From assembly GCA_023231075.1 (NCBI GenBank), contig JALNWC010000142.1, positions 1-6,808 on the forward strand: 6,808 nt of DNA, in the 5' to 3' direction. The DNA is from Rhodoferax sp. GTDB lineage: Bacteria > Pseudomonadota > Gammaproteobacteria > Burkholderiales > Burkholderiaceae_C. This document shows positions 1-5,851 of the stretch, one piece after another (the stretch's first letter is position 1; each line of letters begins with the position of its first letter). The translations under genes and the position numbers were made by a program. Below the pieces are notes generated by a model. It did not search any database and was not told the origin of the DNA. It saw only the letters and a program-made list of their open reading frames with translations.

Positions 1-1643
1 CCCGGTGTCACCACGGTGGACTTGATCGGGTCAAGCATGTTGAAGCCGGTGGCCATCTTGCCAAAGCCGTGCCAGTTCACGCCGGCCTTGATGGTGCGCG
101 ACTCGCCCTTGATGATCCAGTCATCGGCGCGGCCAATGCCCTCCTCCACCAGTTTGTCCGGACCCCAGACCTTGAACCACCAGTCGCTGCCGTAGTCCTG
201 GTCGATCTGACGCATGGCACGGCGGAAGTCGAGCGCCTCGGCGATGCTTTCTTCCACCAGCGCGGTGCCGCCGGGCGGCTCCATCATGGCGGCGGCCACG
301 TCGCAACTGGCAATGATGCTGTACTGCGGACTGGTGCTGGTGTGCATCAGGTAGGCTTCGTTGAACAGGTGCTTGTCGAGCTTGACGGTTTGCGAGTCCT
401 GCACCAGCACGTGGCTGGCCTGGCTGATGCCGGCCAGCAGCTTGTGAATGGATTGGGTGGCGTACACCATGGCCTTTTTCGGCCGCGCCCGGTTCTTGCC
501 CATGGCATGGTAGGTACCGTAAAACGGGTGAAACGCCGCATGCGGCAACCAGGCTTCGTCGAAATGGATGTTTTCCACGTAGCCGTCGAGCATGTGCTTG
601 ACCGTTTCGGTGTTGTACAGCACGCCGTCGTAGGTCGACTGCGTCAGCGTCAGCACGCGCGGTTTGATCTGGTTGACGTCCACGTCAGGCAAATGCGTCT
701 TGATCAGCGGATTGGCCTTGATCTTGGCCTTGATGGTGGCGGGTTCGAACTCGCTTTTCGGGATCGGGCCGATGATGCCGAAGTGGTTGCGCGTGGGCTT
801 TAAAAACACCGGAATCGCGCCGGTCATGACGATCGCGTGCAGGATGGATTTGTGGCAATTGCGGTCCACCACCACCACGTCGTTCGGCGCCACGGTGTGG
901 TGCCAGACCATCTTGTTGCTGGTACTGGTGCCATTGGTGACAAAGAAACAGTGGTCGGCATTGAAAATGCGCGCCGCATTGCGCTCGCTCTTGCCGATGG
1001 CGCCGTCGTGGTCGAGCAACTGGCCCAGTTCCTCGACCGCGTTGCACACATCCGCGCGCAACATGTTTTCACCGTAGAACTGGTGGTACATCTGGCCCAC
1101 CGGACTTTTCAGAAACGCCACGCCGCCGGAGTGACCCGGGCAGTGCCACGAATAAGAGCCATCTTCGGCATAGTCGAGCAAGGCCTTGAAAAACGGCGGC
1201 TGCACGCCCTCAAGGTAACTTTTGGCTTCGCGGATGATGTGGCGCGCCACAAACTCGGGCGTGTCCTCGAACATGTGAATGAAGCCGTGCAGCTCGCGCA
1301 GGATATCGTTGGGCAGGTGGCGGCTGGTCTTGGTTTCGCCGTAGATGTAGATCGGCACATCGAGGTTGCGACGGCGCACCTCTTCAATGAAATGGCGCAG
1401 ATTCACCACCGCCGGGTCCAGGTCCGGCCCGGGGGTGAATTCCTCGTCGTCGATCGACAAAATGAAGGTGCTGGCCCGGCTTTGCTGCTGGGCAAACTGG
1501 CTCAGGTCACCGTAACTGGTGACACCCAGCACCTCGAAACCTTCAGACTCAAAGGCCTGCGCCAGGGCGCGGATGCCCAGGCCGGAGGCGTTCTCGGAAC
1601 GGTAGTCCTCGTCAATGATGACAATCGGAAAGCGGAATTTCAT
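1..1643 (-). CDS. Orn/Lys/Arg decarboxylase (AdiA/LdcI-type), 3' end outside window
   Basis: PLP-dependent basic amino acid decarboxylase of fold type I, which converts arginine, lysine or ornithine to the corresponding amine plus CO2. About 547 codons are present; the family is usually ~715-755 residues, so roughly 200 C-terminal residues lie beyond the left edge. The ATG at 1643-1641 follows GGAG (1653-1650) with 6 nt spacing. Residues ~1-130 form the receiver-like 'wing' domain of the inducible enzymes, followed by the PLP major domain. Visible landmarks are CPGHSGG (H171), the cofactor-binding DRNCHKS (H264, K265), the aspartate of HFDEAW (D362) that would contact the pyridine nitrogen, and the Schiff-base lysine in TQSIHKLLAG (K401). 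WHGF and MLDPIK follow near the edge. Motifs are a mixture of E. coli AdiA-like (DEAW) and LdcI-like (NGTSTSNK, PTRN) forms, so the substrate cannot be fixed. Cytoplasmic. It is divergent from the nfeD gene. Family certain, substrate uncertain. Confidence 0.93.
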   Translation of the reverse strand, partial: MKFRFPIVIIDEDYRSENASGLGIRALAQAFESEGFEVLGVTSYGDLSQFAQQQSRASTFILSIDDEEFTPGPDLDPAVVNLRHFIEEVRRRNLDVPIYIYGETKTSRHLPNDILRELHGFIHMFEDTPEFVARHIIREAKSYLEGVQPPFFKALLDYAEDGSYSWHCPGHSGGVAFLKSPVGQMYHQFYGENMLRADVCNAVEELGQLLDHDGAIGKSERNAARIFNADHCFFVTNGTSTSNKMVWHHTVAPNDVVVVDRNCHKSILHAIVMTGAIPVFLKPTRNHFGIIGPIPKSEFEPATIKAKIKANPLIKTHLPDVDVNQIKPRVLTLTQSTYDGVLYNTETVKHMLDGYVENIHFDEAWLPHAAFHPFYGTYHAMGKNRARPKKAMVYATQSIHKLLAGISQASHVLVQDSQTVKLDKHLFNEAYLMHTSTSPQYSIIASCDVAAAMMEPPGGTALVEESIAEALDFRRAMRQIDQDYGSDWWFKVWGPDKLVEEGIGRADDWIIKGESRTIKAGVNWHGFGKMATGFNMLDPIKSTVVTP

Positions 1644-1769
1644 GGCGGACTCCAGCGACGCGGGAAAAAAGTAAATTGGCGCGAAGTGTAAGGACTTATT
1701 GCGTCAAGGCCGTTGCGAACACGCATTTTTACCGCAGAATGCGACCGGTCTAAATAAACGGAAGCAAAC
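1644..1769. other. Divergent intergenic region between decarboxylase and nfeD
   Basis: This 126-base gap must hold the promoters for both divergent transcription units. On the minus strand there is a TACACT box (1690-1685) that could be a -10 element, but no good -35 lies 16-18 bases upstream; a TTGACG (1707-1702) is only 11 bases away. On the plus strand GGAAG (1760-1764) is a plausible ribosome binding site for the gene starting at 1770. An 8-base palindrome, GACCGGTC, lies at 1743-1750. No promoter can be called with confidence. Confidence 0.5.
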
Positions 1770-2195
1770 ATGGCTGAATCGACCCTCTGGTGGCTGCTGG
1801 CCGGCGGACTGATCGCGCTGGAGCTGCTGAGCGGCACCTTTTACCTGCTGATGCTGTCGCTGGGCGTGGCCGGGGCCGCCATCGCCGCGCACCTGGGGGC
1901 CTCGGTGACGGTGCAGCTGGTGGTGGCGGCACTGCTGGGCGGTGGTTGTGTGGTAGCCTGGCGCAGCGTGAAGAGACACCAGCCGCCCGCCCTGCCCGCC
2001 GGCGCCAACCGCGACGTCAACCTCGACATTGGCGAAACCCTGCACATCGAGGCCTGGAACGAAGACGGCACCGGCACCGCCAAATACCGCGGCGCCACCT
2101 GGAACGTGTCGCTGCGCGCCGGTGCGGCGTCAAGCCCCGGCCTGCACCGCATTGTCGAAGTCGTCGGCAGCCGGCTGGTGGTTGAAAAATTGTGA
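1770..2195 (+). CDS. NfeD-family membrane protein (short form), partner of SPFH protein
   Basis: A 141-residue protein with the layout of short NfeD proteins (NfeD1b, E. coli YbbJ-like). The N-terminal half is hydrophobic. Residues ~6-42 are rich in Leu, Ala and Gly and probably form two closely spaced membrane helices; a third lies at ~46-65, ending in a basic WRSVKRH stretch on the cytoplasmic side. Residues ~80-141 form a small soluble beta-rich domain of the OB-fold type, with GETLHIEAW, the A-x-Y-R-G-A-T-W-N-V segment typical of NfeD C-terminal domains, and a closing V-V-x-S-R-L-V-V-E. No serine-protease (ClpP-like) domain is present, unlike long NfeD proteins. The ATG at 1770 follows GGAAG at 1760-1764. 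The next gene on the same strand encodes a stomatin-like protein; in the known families NfeD and SPFH proteins are encoded together and interact through this OB domain. The exact cellular role is not established. Confidence 0.9.
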   Translation: MAESTLWWLLAGGLIALELLSGTFYLLMLSLGVAGAAIAAHLGASVTVQLVVAALLGGGCVVAWRSVKRHQPPALPAGANRDVNLDIGETLHIEAWNEDGTGTAKYRGATWNVSLRAGAASSPGLHRIVEVVGSRLVVEKL

Positions 2196-2218
2196 CAGGT
2201 CCGTGACATGACCTGACT

Positions 2219-2293
2219 TTGTCATCCCGGACTCGATCCGGGAGCCAGGAAGTCCAGAAGTCATGGATTGCGGGTCGGAGCCCGCAATGACAA
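2219..2293. repeat. Cloverleaf-like palindromic intergenic repeat
   Basis: A 75-base element with nested perfect inverted repeats. The outer arms are TTGTCAT (2219-2225) and ATGACAA (2287-2293). Inside is hairpin 1, CCCGGA/TCCGGG (2226-2231 with 2237-2242, 5-base loop), and hairpin 2, ATTGCGGG/CCCGCAAT (2267-2274 with 2281-2288, 6-base loop). The right outer arm and hairpin 2 share bases 2287-2288. The form resembles the widespread short non-coding repeats of proteobacteria ending in GTCAT...ATGAC. It carries no coding capacity and lies between nfeD and the SPFH gene, so it would be transcribed if the two form one operon. Confidence 0.75.
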
Positions 2294-2300
2294 CCGGTTT

Positions 2301-2320
2301 CTAGTTATTTCTAGTTATTT
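2301..2320 (+). repeat. Perfect 10-base tandem duplication (CTAGTTATTT x2)
   Basis: CTAGTTATTT occurs twice head-to-tail directly after the palindromic repeat and 3 bases before the SD core of the SPFH gene. It is AT-rich in an otherwise GC-rich window and contains two copies of CTAG, a tetramer usually scarce in proteobacterial genomes. It may be slippage or a scar of repeat insertion; no function is evident. Confidence 0.7.
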
Positions 2321-2333
2321 TTAGGAGAATGAA

Positions 2334-3254
2334 ATGGAAGTTGCCCTCATCCTGTTTATCGTCGCGGTGATCTTTGTCACCCAGTCCATCAAGGTCGTTC
2401 CGCAACAGCACGCCTGGGTGGTGGAGCGGCTGGGCAAATACACCGGTACCCTGATGCCGGGTCTCAATTTCCTGATCCCGTTCGTCGACAAGGTGGCCTA
2501 CAAGCACCTGCTCAAGGAGGTCCCGCTCGACATTCCGAGCCAGGTCTGCATCACGCGCGACAACACCCAGCTGCAGGTCGATGGCATTCTGTATTTCCAG
2601 GTGACCGACGCCATGCGCGCCAGTTACGGCTCCAGCAACTACATCATGGCGATCTCGCAACTCGCGCAGACCTCTTTGCGCTCGGTCATCGGCAAGCTCG
2701 AACTCGACAAAACCTTTGAAGAGCGTGACGTCATCAACGCCCAGGTGGTGCAAGCCATTGACGAGGCCGCGCTGAACTGGGGCGTGAAGGTGCTGCGCTA
2801 CGAAATCAAGGACCTGACGCCGCCGAAAGAAATTTTGCACGCGATGCAGCAGCAGATCACCGCCGAGCGCGAAAAGCGCGCCCTGATTGCCGCCTCGGAA
2901 GGCCGCCGCCAGGAACAAATCAACATTGCCACCGGCGAGCGTGAGGCCTTCATTGCCCGCTCCGAGGGCGAAAAGCAGGCGGCCATCAACAACGCCCAGG
3001 GCGAAGCGGCGGCCATTCTGGCGGTGGCCGAGGCCAACGCCCAGGCCATCGAGCGCGTGGCTGCGGCCATTCGCCAGCCCGGCGGTGAACAGGCGGTGCA
3101 GCTCAAGGTGGCCGAAAAAGCGGTCGAGGCCTACAGCCGTGTCGCGGCAGACGCCACCACCACCTTGATCGTTCCCAGCAACATGACCGAAGTCGCCGCC
3201 TTGGTCGGTTCGGCCATGAAGATGGTGCAAGGCCAGAAGGCGTCGGCTACCTGA
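2334..3254 (+). CDS. qmcA: SPFH/stomatin-like membrane protein, QmcA (paraslipin) type
   Basis: A 306-residue SPFH (stomatin/prohibitin/flotillin/HflK) protein. Members are membrane-anchored scaffolds that oligomerise and take part in membrane microdomain organisation and protease modulation. One N-terminal hydrophobic anchor spans residues ~2-18. The SPFH domain covers ~20-190 and includes VPQQHAWVVERLGKY, the PGLNFLIPFVDKV segment and DNTQLQVDGILYFQV, all hallmark positions of stomatins and paraslipins. The D-L-T-P-P-K-E-I motif marks the end of the domain and leads into a long Ala/Glu/Gln-rich helix at ~190-250 (repeats of EGRRQE, EGEKQA, QGEAAA) that should form a coiled coil. The C-terminal tail has an IVPSNM element seen in paraslipins. 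The ATG at 2334 has a strong SD, AGGAG (2323-2327), 6 nt upstream. The preceding gene is its usual NfeD partner. Length agrees with E. coli QmcA. Family very sure; the symbol is by similarity to QmcA/YbbK. Confidence 0.93.
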   Translation: MEVALILFIVAVIFVTQSIKVVPQQHAWVVERLGKYTGTLMPGLNFLIPFVDKVAYKHLLKEVPLDIPSQVCITRDNTQLQVDGILYFQVTDAMRASYGSSNYIMAISQLAQTSLRSVIGKLELDKTFEERDVINAQVVQAIDEAALNWGVKVLRYEIKDLTPPKEILHAMQQQITAEREKRALIAASEGRRQEQINIATGEREAFIARSEGEKQAAINNAQGEAAAILAVAEANAQAIERVAAAIRQPGGEQAVQLKVAEKAVEAYSRVAADATTTLIVPSNMTEVAALVGSAMKMVQGQKASAT

Positions 3255-3258
3255 ACGT

Positions 3259-3281
3259 CAGCCAGGCGTCGGGGCTGGCTG
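3259..3281 (+). terminator. Weak hairpin downstream of the SPFH gene
   Basis: CAGCCAG (3259-3265) and CTGGCTG (3275-3281) form a perfect 7-base stem with a 9-base loop, 5 bases after the stop codon of the SPFH gene. No T-tract follows (TTAAACTC), so it is not a convincing intrinsic terminator. It may only stabilise or pause the transcript. Confidence 0.3.
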
Positions 3282-3291
3282 GTTAAACTCT

Positions 3292-3337
3292 GGTGCATCT
3301 GATCACGCCCGTGGTCAAACCCGGTTTTTCATGCACC
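3292..3337 (+). promoter_or_regulatory. Nested stem-loops in the fumarase 5' leader
   Basis: GGTGCAT (3292-3298) is perfectly complementary to ATGCACC (3331-3337). Nested within it, TGATCAC (3300-3306) pairs with GTGGTCA (3311-3317) with one G-T wobble and a 4-base loop. The 3' arm of the outer stem ends 3 bases before the SD (GAGG, 3340-3343) of the fumarase gene. A regulatory role is inference from position only; it matches no riboswitch I recognise. Confidence 0.3.
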
Positions 3338-3351
3338 TTGAGGACACTTAA

Positions 3352-4902
3352 ATGAGCACCATCCGCCAAGCCGACCTGATCGAATCCGTCGCCGCCGCCC
3401 TGCAATACATCAGCTACTACCACCCGGCCGACTACATCGCCCACCTGACGCGGGCCTACGAGCGCGAGCAAAGCGCCGCCGCCAAGGACGCCATTGCGCA
3501 AATTTTGACCAACAGCAAGATGAGCGCCACCGGCCACCGCCCGATTTGCCAGGACACCGGCATCGTCAACGTGTTCCTCAAGGTCGGCATGGACGTGCGC
3601 TGGGAAGGCTTCACCGGCAGCCTCGACGACGCCATCAACGAAGGCGTGCGCCGCGCCTACACCGACCCCGGCAACACGCTGCGCGCCAGCGTGGTCGCCG
3701 ACCCGCAGTTTGAGCGCAAGAACACCAGGGACAACACGCCGGCCGTGATCTTTTCCGAGATCGTTCCCGGCAACACCGTCGAAGTCACGGTGGCCGCCAA
3801 GGGCGGCGGCAGCGAGAACAAAAGCAAGATGGCCATGCTCAACCCCGGCGACTCGGTGGTCGACTGGGTGCTGAAAACCGTGCCGACCATGGGCGCCGGC
3901 TGGTGCCCGCCCGGCATGCTCGGCATCGGCATTGGCGGCACCGCCGAGAAAGCCGTGCTGATGGCCAAGGAAAGCCTGATGGACGACCTCGACATGTACC
4001 AGTTGCAGGCCAAGGCGGCCAGCGGCGCCGAGCTTTCCAACGTGGAAAAGCTTCGGCTGGAACTGTTCGACAAGGTCAATGCCCTGGGCATTGGCGCGCA
4101 GGGCCTGGGCGGCCTGACCACCGTGCTCGACGTCAAGATCAAGATGTACCCGACCCACGCTGCGGGCAAGCCGATCGCCATGATCCCCAATTGCGCCGCC
4201 ACGCGCCACGCCCATTTCGTCATGGACGGCAGCGGCCCGGTGTACCTGACGCCGCCGTCACTCGACAGCTGGCCCGATGTGCAATGGGCGCCCGACTATG
4301 TCAAGAGCAAAAAGGTCAACCTCGACACCCTGACCAAGGCCGAGGTGGCCAGCTGGAAACCCGGCGACACCCTGTTGCTCAACGGCAAGATGCTGACCGG
4401 CCGCGACGCCGCCCACAAGCGCATCCAGGATTTGTTGAAGAAAGGCGAGAAGCTGCCGGTGGACTTCAGCAACCGCGTCATTTACTACGTCGGCCCGGTG
4501 GACCCGATTGGTGACGAGGCCGTGGGCCCGGCCGGCCCGACCACCGCCACCCGCATGGACGGTTTCACCGAGATGATGCTGGCCGAGACCGGCCTGATCG
4601 CCATGATCGGCAAGGCCGAGCGCGGCCCGGTGGCCATCGAAGCCATCAAGAAACACCGGAGCGCCTACCTCATGGCCGTGGGCGGCGCCGCCTACCTGGT
4701 CTCCAAAGCCATCAAAACGGCCAAGGTGGTGGGTTTTGCCGACCTCGGCATGGAAGCCATTTACGAATTTGACGTGGTCGACATGCCGGTGACCGTGGCC
4801 GTGGATGCCGGCGGCACCAGCGCCCATATCACCGGCCCGGCCGAGTGGCAGCAGCGCATCGCCACCGGCGAATTCAAGGGCATCACGGTGGCCGGTGCCT
4901 GA
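3352..4902 (+). CDS. fumA: Fumarate hydratase, class I (iron-sulfur)
   Basis: A 516-residue class I fumarase catalysing reversible hydration of fumarate to L-malate in the TCA cycle; cytoplasmic, with an oxygen-sensitive [4Fe-4S] cluster. The N-terminal (alpha) domain, ~10-290, carries the three cluster cysteines: C66 in ICQDTG, C185 in GWCPPG and C281 in PNCAATRH, matching those of E. coli FumA. Other alpha landmarks are AKGGGSENKSKMAML and the G-I-G-G-T-A-E-K loop. The C-terminal (beta) domain, ~295-505, contains LLNGKMLTGRDAAHKR, YYVGPVDP, GPTTATRMD and IGKAERG, the usual beta-domain active-site elements. Both domains are in one chain, so it is not a split archaeal or tartrate dehydratase type, although these relatives share the folds. 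The ATG at 3352 follows GAGG (3340-3343) with 8 nt spacing; an in-frame stop (TAA, 3349-3351) directly precedes it and fixes the start. The stop overlaps murI by 8 bases. The fumA symbol is by class; paralogue identity (FumA/FumB) does not apply outside enterics. Confidence 0.95.
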   Translation: MSTIRQADLIESVAAALQYISYYHPADYIAHLTRAYEREQSAAAKDAIAQILTNSKMSATGHRPICQDTGIVNVFLKVGMDVRWEGFTGSLDDAINEGVRRAYTDPGNTLRASVVADPQFERKNTRDNTPAVIFSEIVPGNTVEVTVAAKGGGSENKSKMAMLNPGDSVVDWVLKTVPTMGAGWCPPGMLGIGIGGTAEKAVLMAKESLMDDLDMYQLQAKAASGAELSNVEKLRLELFDKVNALGIGAQGLGGLTTVLDVKIKMYPTHAAGKPIAMIPNCAATRHAHFVMDGSGPVYLTPPSLDSWPDVQWAPDYVKSKKVNLDTLTKAEVASWKPGDTLLLNGKMLTGRDAAHKRIQDLLKKGEKLPVDFSNRVIYYVGPVDPIGDEAVGPAGPTTATRMDGFTEMMLAETGLIAMIGKAERGPVAIEAIKKHRSAYLMAVGGAAYLVSKAIKTAKVVGFADLGMEAIYEFDVVDMPVTVAVDAGGTSAHITGPAEWQQRIATGEFKGITVAGA

Positions 4903-5752
4903 GGCGGCGCAGCGCAAACCCCCGATCGGGGTGTTTGACAGCGGCGTCGGTGGCCTGAGCATTCTGAAGGCGCTGCAGGCCGAGTTGCCGCATGAAAACT
5001 TCATCTACGTCGCCGACAGCGGCTTTGCGCCCTATGGCGAGCGCGACCAGGGCTTCGTGTTGGCGCGGGCGCGCGTCATCACCCGGCAATTGCTCCGGCA
5101 GCCCGAGCTGGCCATCCAGGCCCTGGTGGTGGCCTGCAACACCGCCACGGCGGCGGCCATTCACTTGCTGCGCCAGGACTACCCCGAATTGCCCATCATC
5201 GGCGTCGAGCCGGCCCTCAAGCCCGCCATCGCCCTGAGCCGGACCGGGCGCATCGGCGTCATGGCCACGCGCGGCACCCTGAACAGCCAGAAGTTCAAGA
5301 CCTTGCAGGCGGGCTTGGCCGAGCGGGCGCAATTCATCTGCCAGCCTTGCGATGGTCTGGCCGACGCCATCGAGCGCTATGACACGGAGCAAATGACCGC
5401 GCTGTGCGTGCAATACACGCAAGCCATTGGCCGCTTGGGTACTGGGCCGGGCGAGGTGGACACGCTGGTGCTGGGTTGCACCCATTACCCTTTTGCCAGC
5501 CAGCAGCTGCAAGCCCTGATCGGCCCTGGCGTGCGTTTGGTGGACAACGGCGCGCCCGTGGCACGCCAGACGCGACGCATGCTGAGCAGCCTCGCACCCG
5601 AGTCCGCACCGGGCGAGTGCCTGCTTTTCAGCACCGGCGACCCCGCCATCCTGCAAAACGCGGCAAAGCGCTGGCTGGGGCTGGATGTGCCCGTAGGAGC
5701 GGCGCCCCGTAGGAGCGGCGCCCTGTGGGAGCGGCGCCCTCGCCGCGATTGA
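4895..5752 (+). CDS. murI: Glutamate racemase MurI
   Basis: Cofactor-independent glutamate racemase interconverting L- and D-glutamate, supplying D-Glu for the second residue of the peptidoglycan stem peptide; cytoplasmic. Counting from the GTG at 4895, the protein has 285 residues, the usual family length. Hallmarks are the N-terminal IGVFDSGVGGLS (D15, S16), the ADSGFAPYGE segment, the first catalytic cysteine in VVACNTAT (C81), GVEPALKPA, MATRGTL, and the second catalytic cysteine in LVLGCTHYPF (C195). An ATG at 4805 opens the same frame but would add 30 residues entirely within the fumarase gene. GTG 4895 is the only common start codon between there and the conserved core, so it is chosen; the nearest SD-like sequence is AAGGG (4876-4880), rather distant. 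It overlaps the fumarase stop by 8 bases, suggesting translational coupling. The last ~20 codons (from P266) are encoded by a tandem REP-like repeat and give an Arg-rich tail unlikely to be part of the ancestral enzyme. Confidence 0.93.
   Translation: MPEAAQRKPPIGVFDSGVGGLSILKALQAELPHENFIYVADSGFAPYGERDQGFVLARARVITRQLLRQPELAIQALVVACNTATAAAIHLLRQDYPELPIIGVEPALKPAIALSRTGRIGVMATRGTLNSQKFKTLQAGLAERAQFICQPCDGLADAIERYDTEQMTALCVQYTQAIGRLGTGPGEVDTLVLGCTHYPFASQQLQALIGPGVRLVDNGAPVARQTRRMLSSLAPESAPGECLLFSTGDPAILQNAAKRWLGLDVPVGAAPRRSGALWERRPRRD
5691..5738 (+). repeat. Three tandem copies of a 16-base REP-like unit at the murI 3' end
   Basis: CCGTAGGAGCGGCGCC occurs at 5691-5706 and identically at 5707-5722. 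A third copy at 5723-5738 reads CTGTGGGAGCGGCGCC, with two differences. The units lie inside the murI reading frame; 48 bases equals 16 codons, so the frame is kept. The GTAGGAGCGGC/GTGGGAGCGGC core is typical of REP sequences found in many gamma- and betaproteobacteria. Confidence 0.85.
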
Positions 5753-5810
5753 ACCCAGCGACAGCCATCGGCCCGAGGCGGGCCTCCCACAGAATCCTGA
5801 GCCTCCCACA
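5724..5810. repeat. REPIN-like inverted pair of REP sequences between murI and dapC
   Basis: TGTGGGAG (5724-5731) is matched in inverted orientation by CTCCCACA at 5784-5791 and again at 5803-5810. Each end is adjacent to its own hairpin. GCGGCG/CGCCGC (5731-5736 with 5741-5746, loop CCCT) is on the left; GGCCCG/CGGGCC (5770-5775 with 5779-5784, loop AGG) is on the right. Two REP units facing each other around a short spacer is the layout of REPINs, which are mobilised in trans by RAYT (TnpA-REP) transposases; none is encoded in this window. GCCTCCCACA at 5782-5791 is repeated exactly at 5801-5810. The murI stop codon (5750-5752) lies inside the element. Confidence 0.75.
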
Positions 5811-5837
5811 AGATGGCAAATCGGGCACCAGACAAGG

Positions 5838-5843
5838 GATAAT
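5838..5843 (+). promoter_or_regulatory. Candidate -10 box for dapC
   Basis: GATAAT at 5838-5843 matches the TATAAT consensus at five of six positions and ends 8 bases before the dapC ATG. The -35 region is poor (TGGCAA at 5814-5819, spacer 18). If real, transcription would start at about 5850, giving a leaderless or nearly leaderless mRNA. This fits the absence of any SD sequence before the start codon. Confidence 0.35.
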
Positions 5844-5851
5844 CGCGCCCC

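Noticed and set aside
69..803. Long plus-strand open frame (244 codons) opposite the decarboxylase
   Set aside because: It is antisense to a strongly conserved PLP decarboxylase frame, and its His/Gly/Val/Leu-rich product is typical of a GC-rich shadow frame.
837..1691. 284-codon plus-strand open frame
   Set aside because: It lies opposite the N-terminal half of the decarboxylase, whose motifs fully explain the region. No recognisable domain.
1685..1707. TTGACG...TACACT as a decarboxylase promoter on the minus strand
   Set aside because: The two boxes are only 11 bases apart, too short for a sigma-70 promoter, and no other matching -35 was seen.
1728..1756. TTTACC-17-TAAATA as the nfeD promoter
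   Set aside because: Transcription would start at about 1763, within the GGAAG ribosome binding site, and the -10 match is poor.
2192..2215. Short imperfect direct repeat GTGACAGGTCC/GTGACATGACC and a CAGGT/ACCTG stem after nfeD
   Set aside because: Too short and imperfect to distinguish from chance; no T-tract for a terminator.
2301..3230. 309-codon minus-strand open frame opposite the SPFH gene
   Set aside because: Mirror frame of a well-supported gene with a strong SD; low-complexity Gly/His/Leu-rich product.
4805..4894. ATG 4805 as the start of murI, adding 30 residues
   Set aside because: The extra residues lie wholly inside the fumarase coding region and are Pro/Ser/Ala-rich without family similarity. 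GTG 4895 gives the normal family length.
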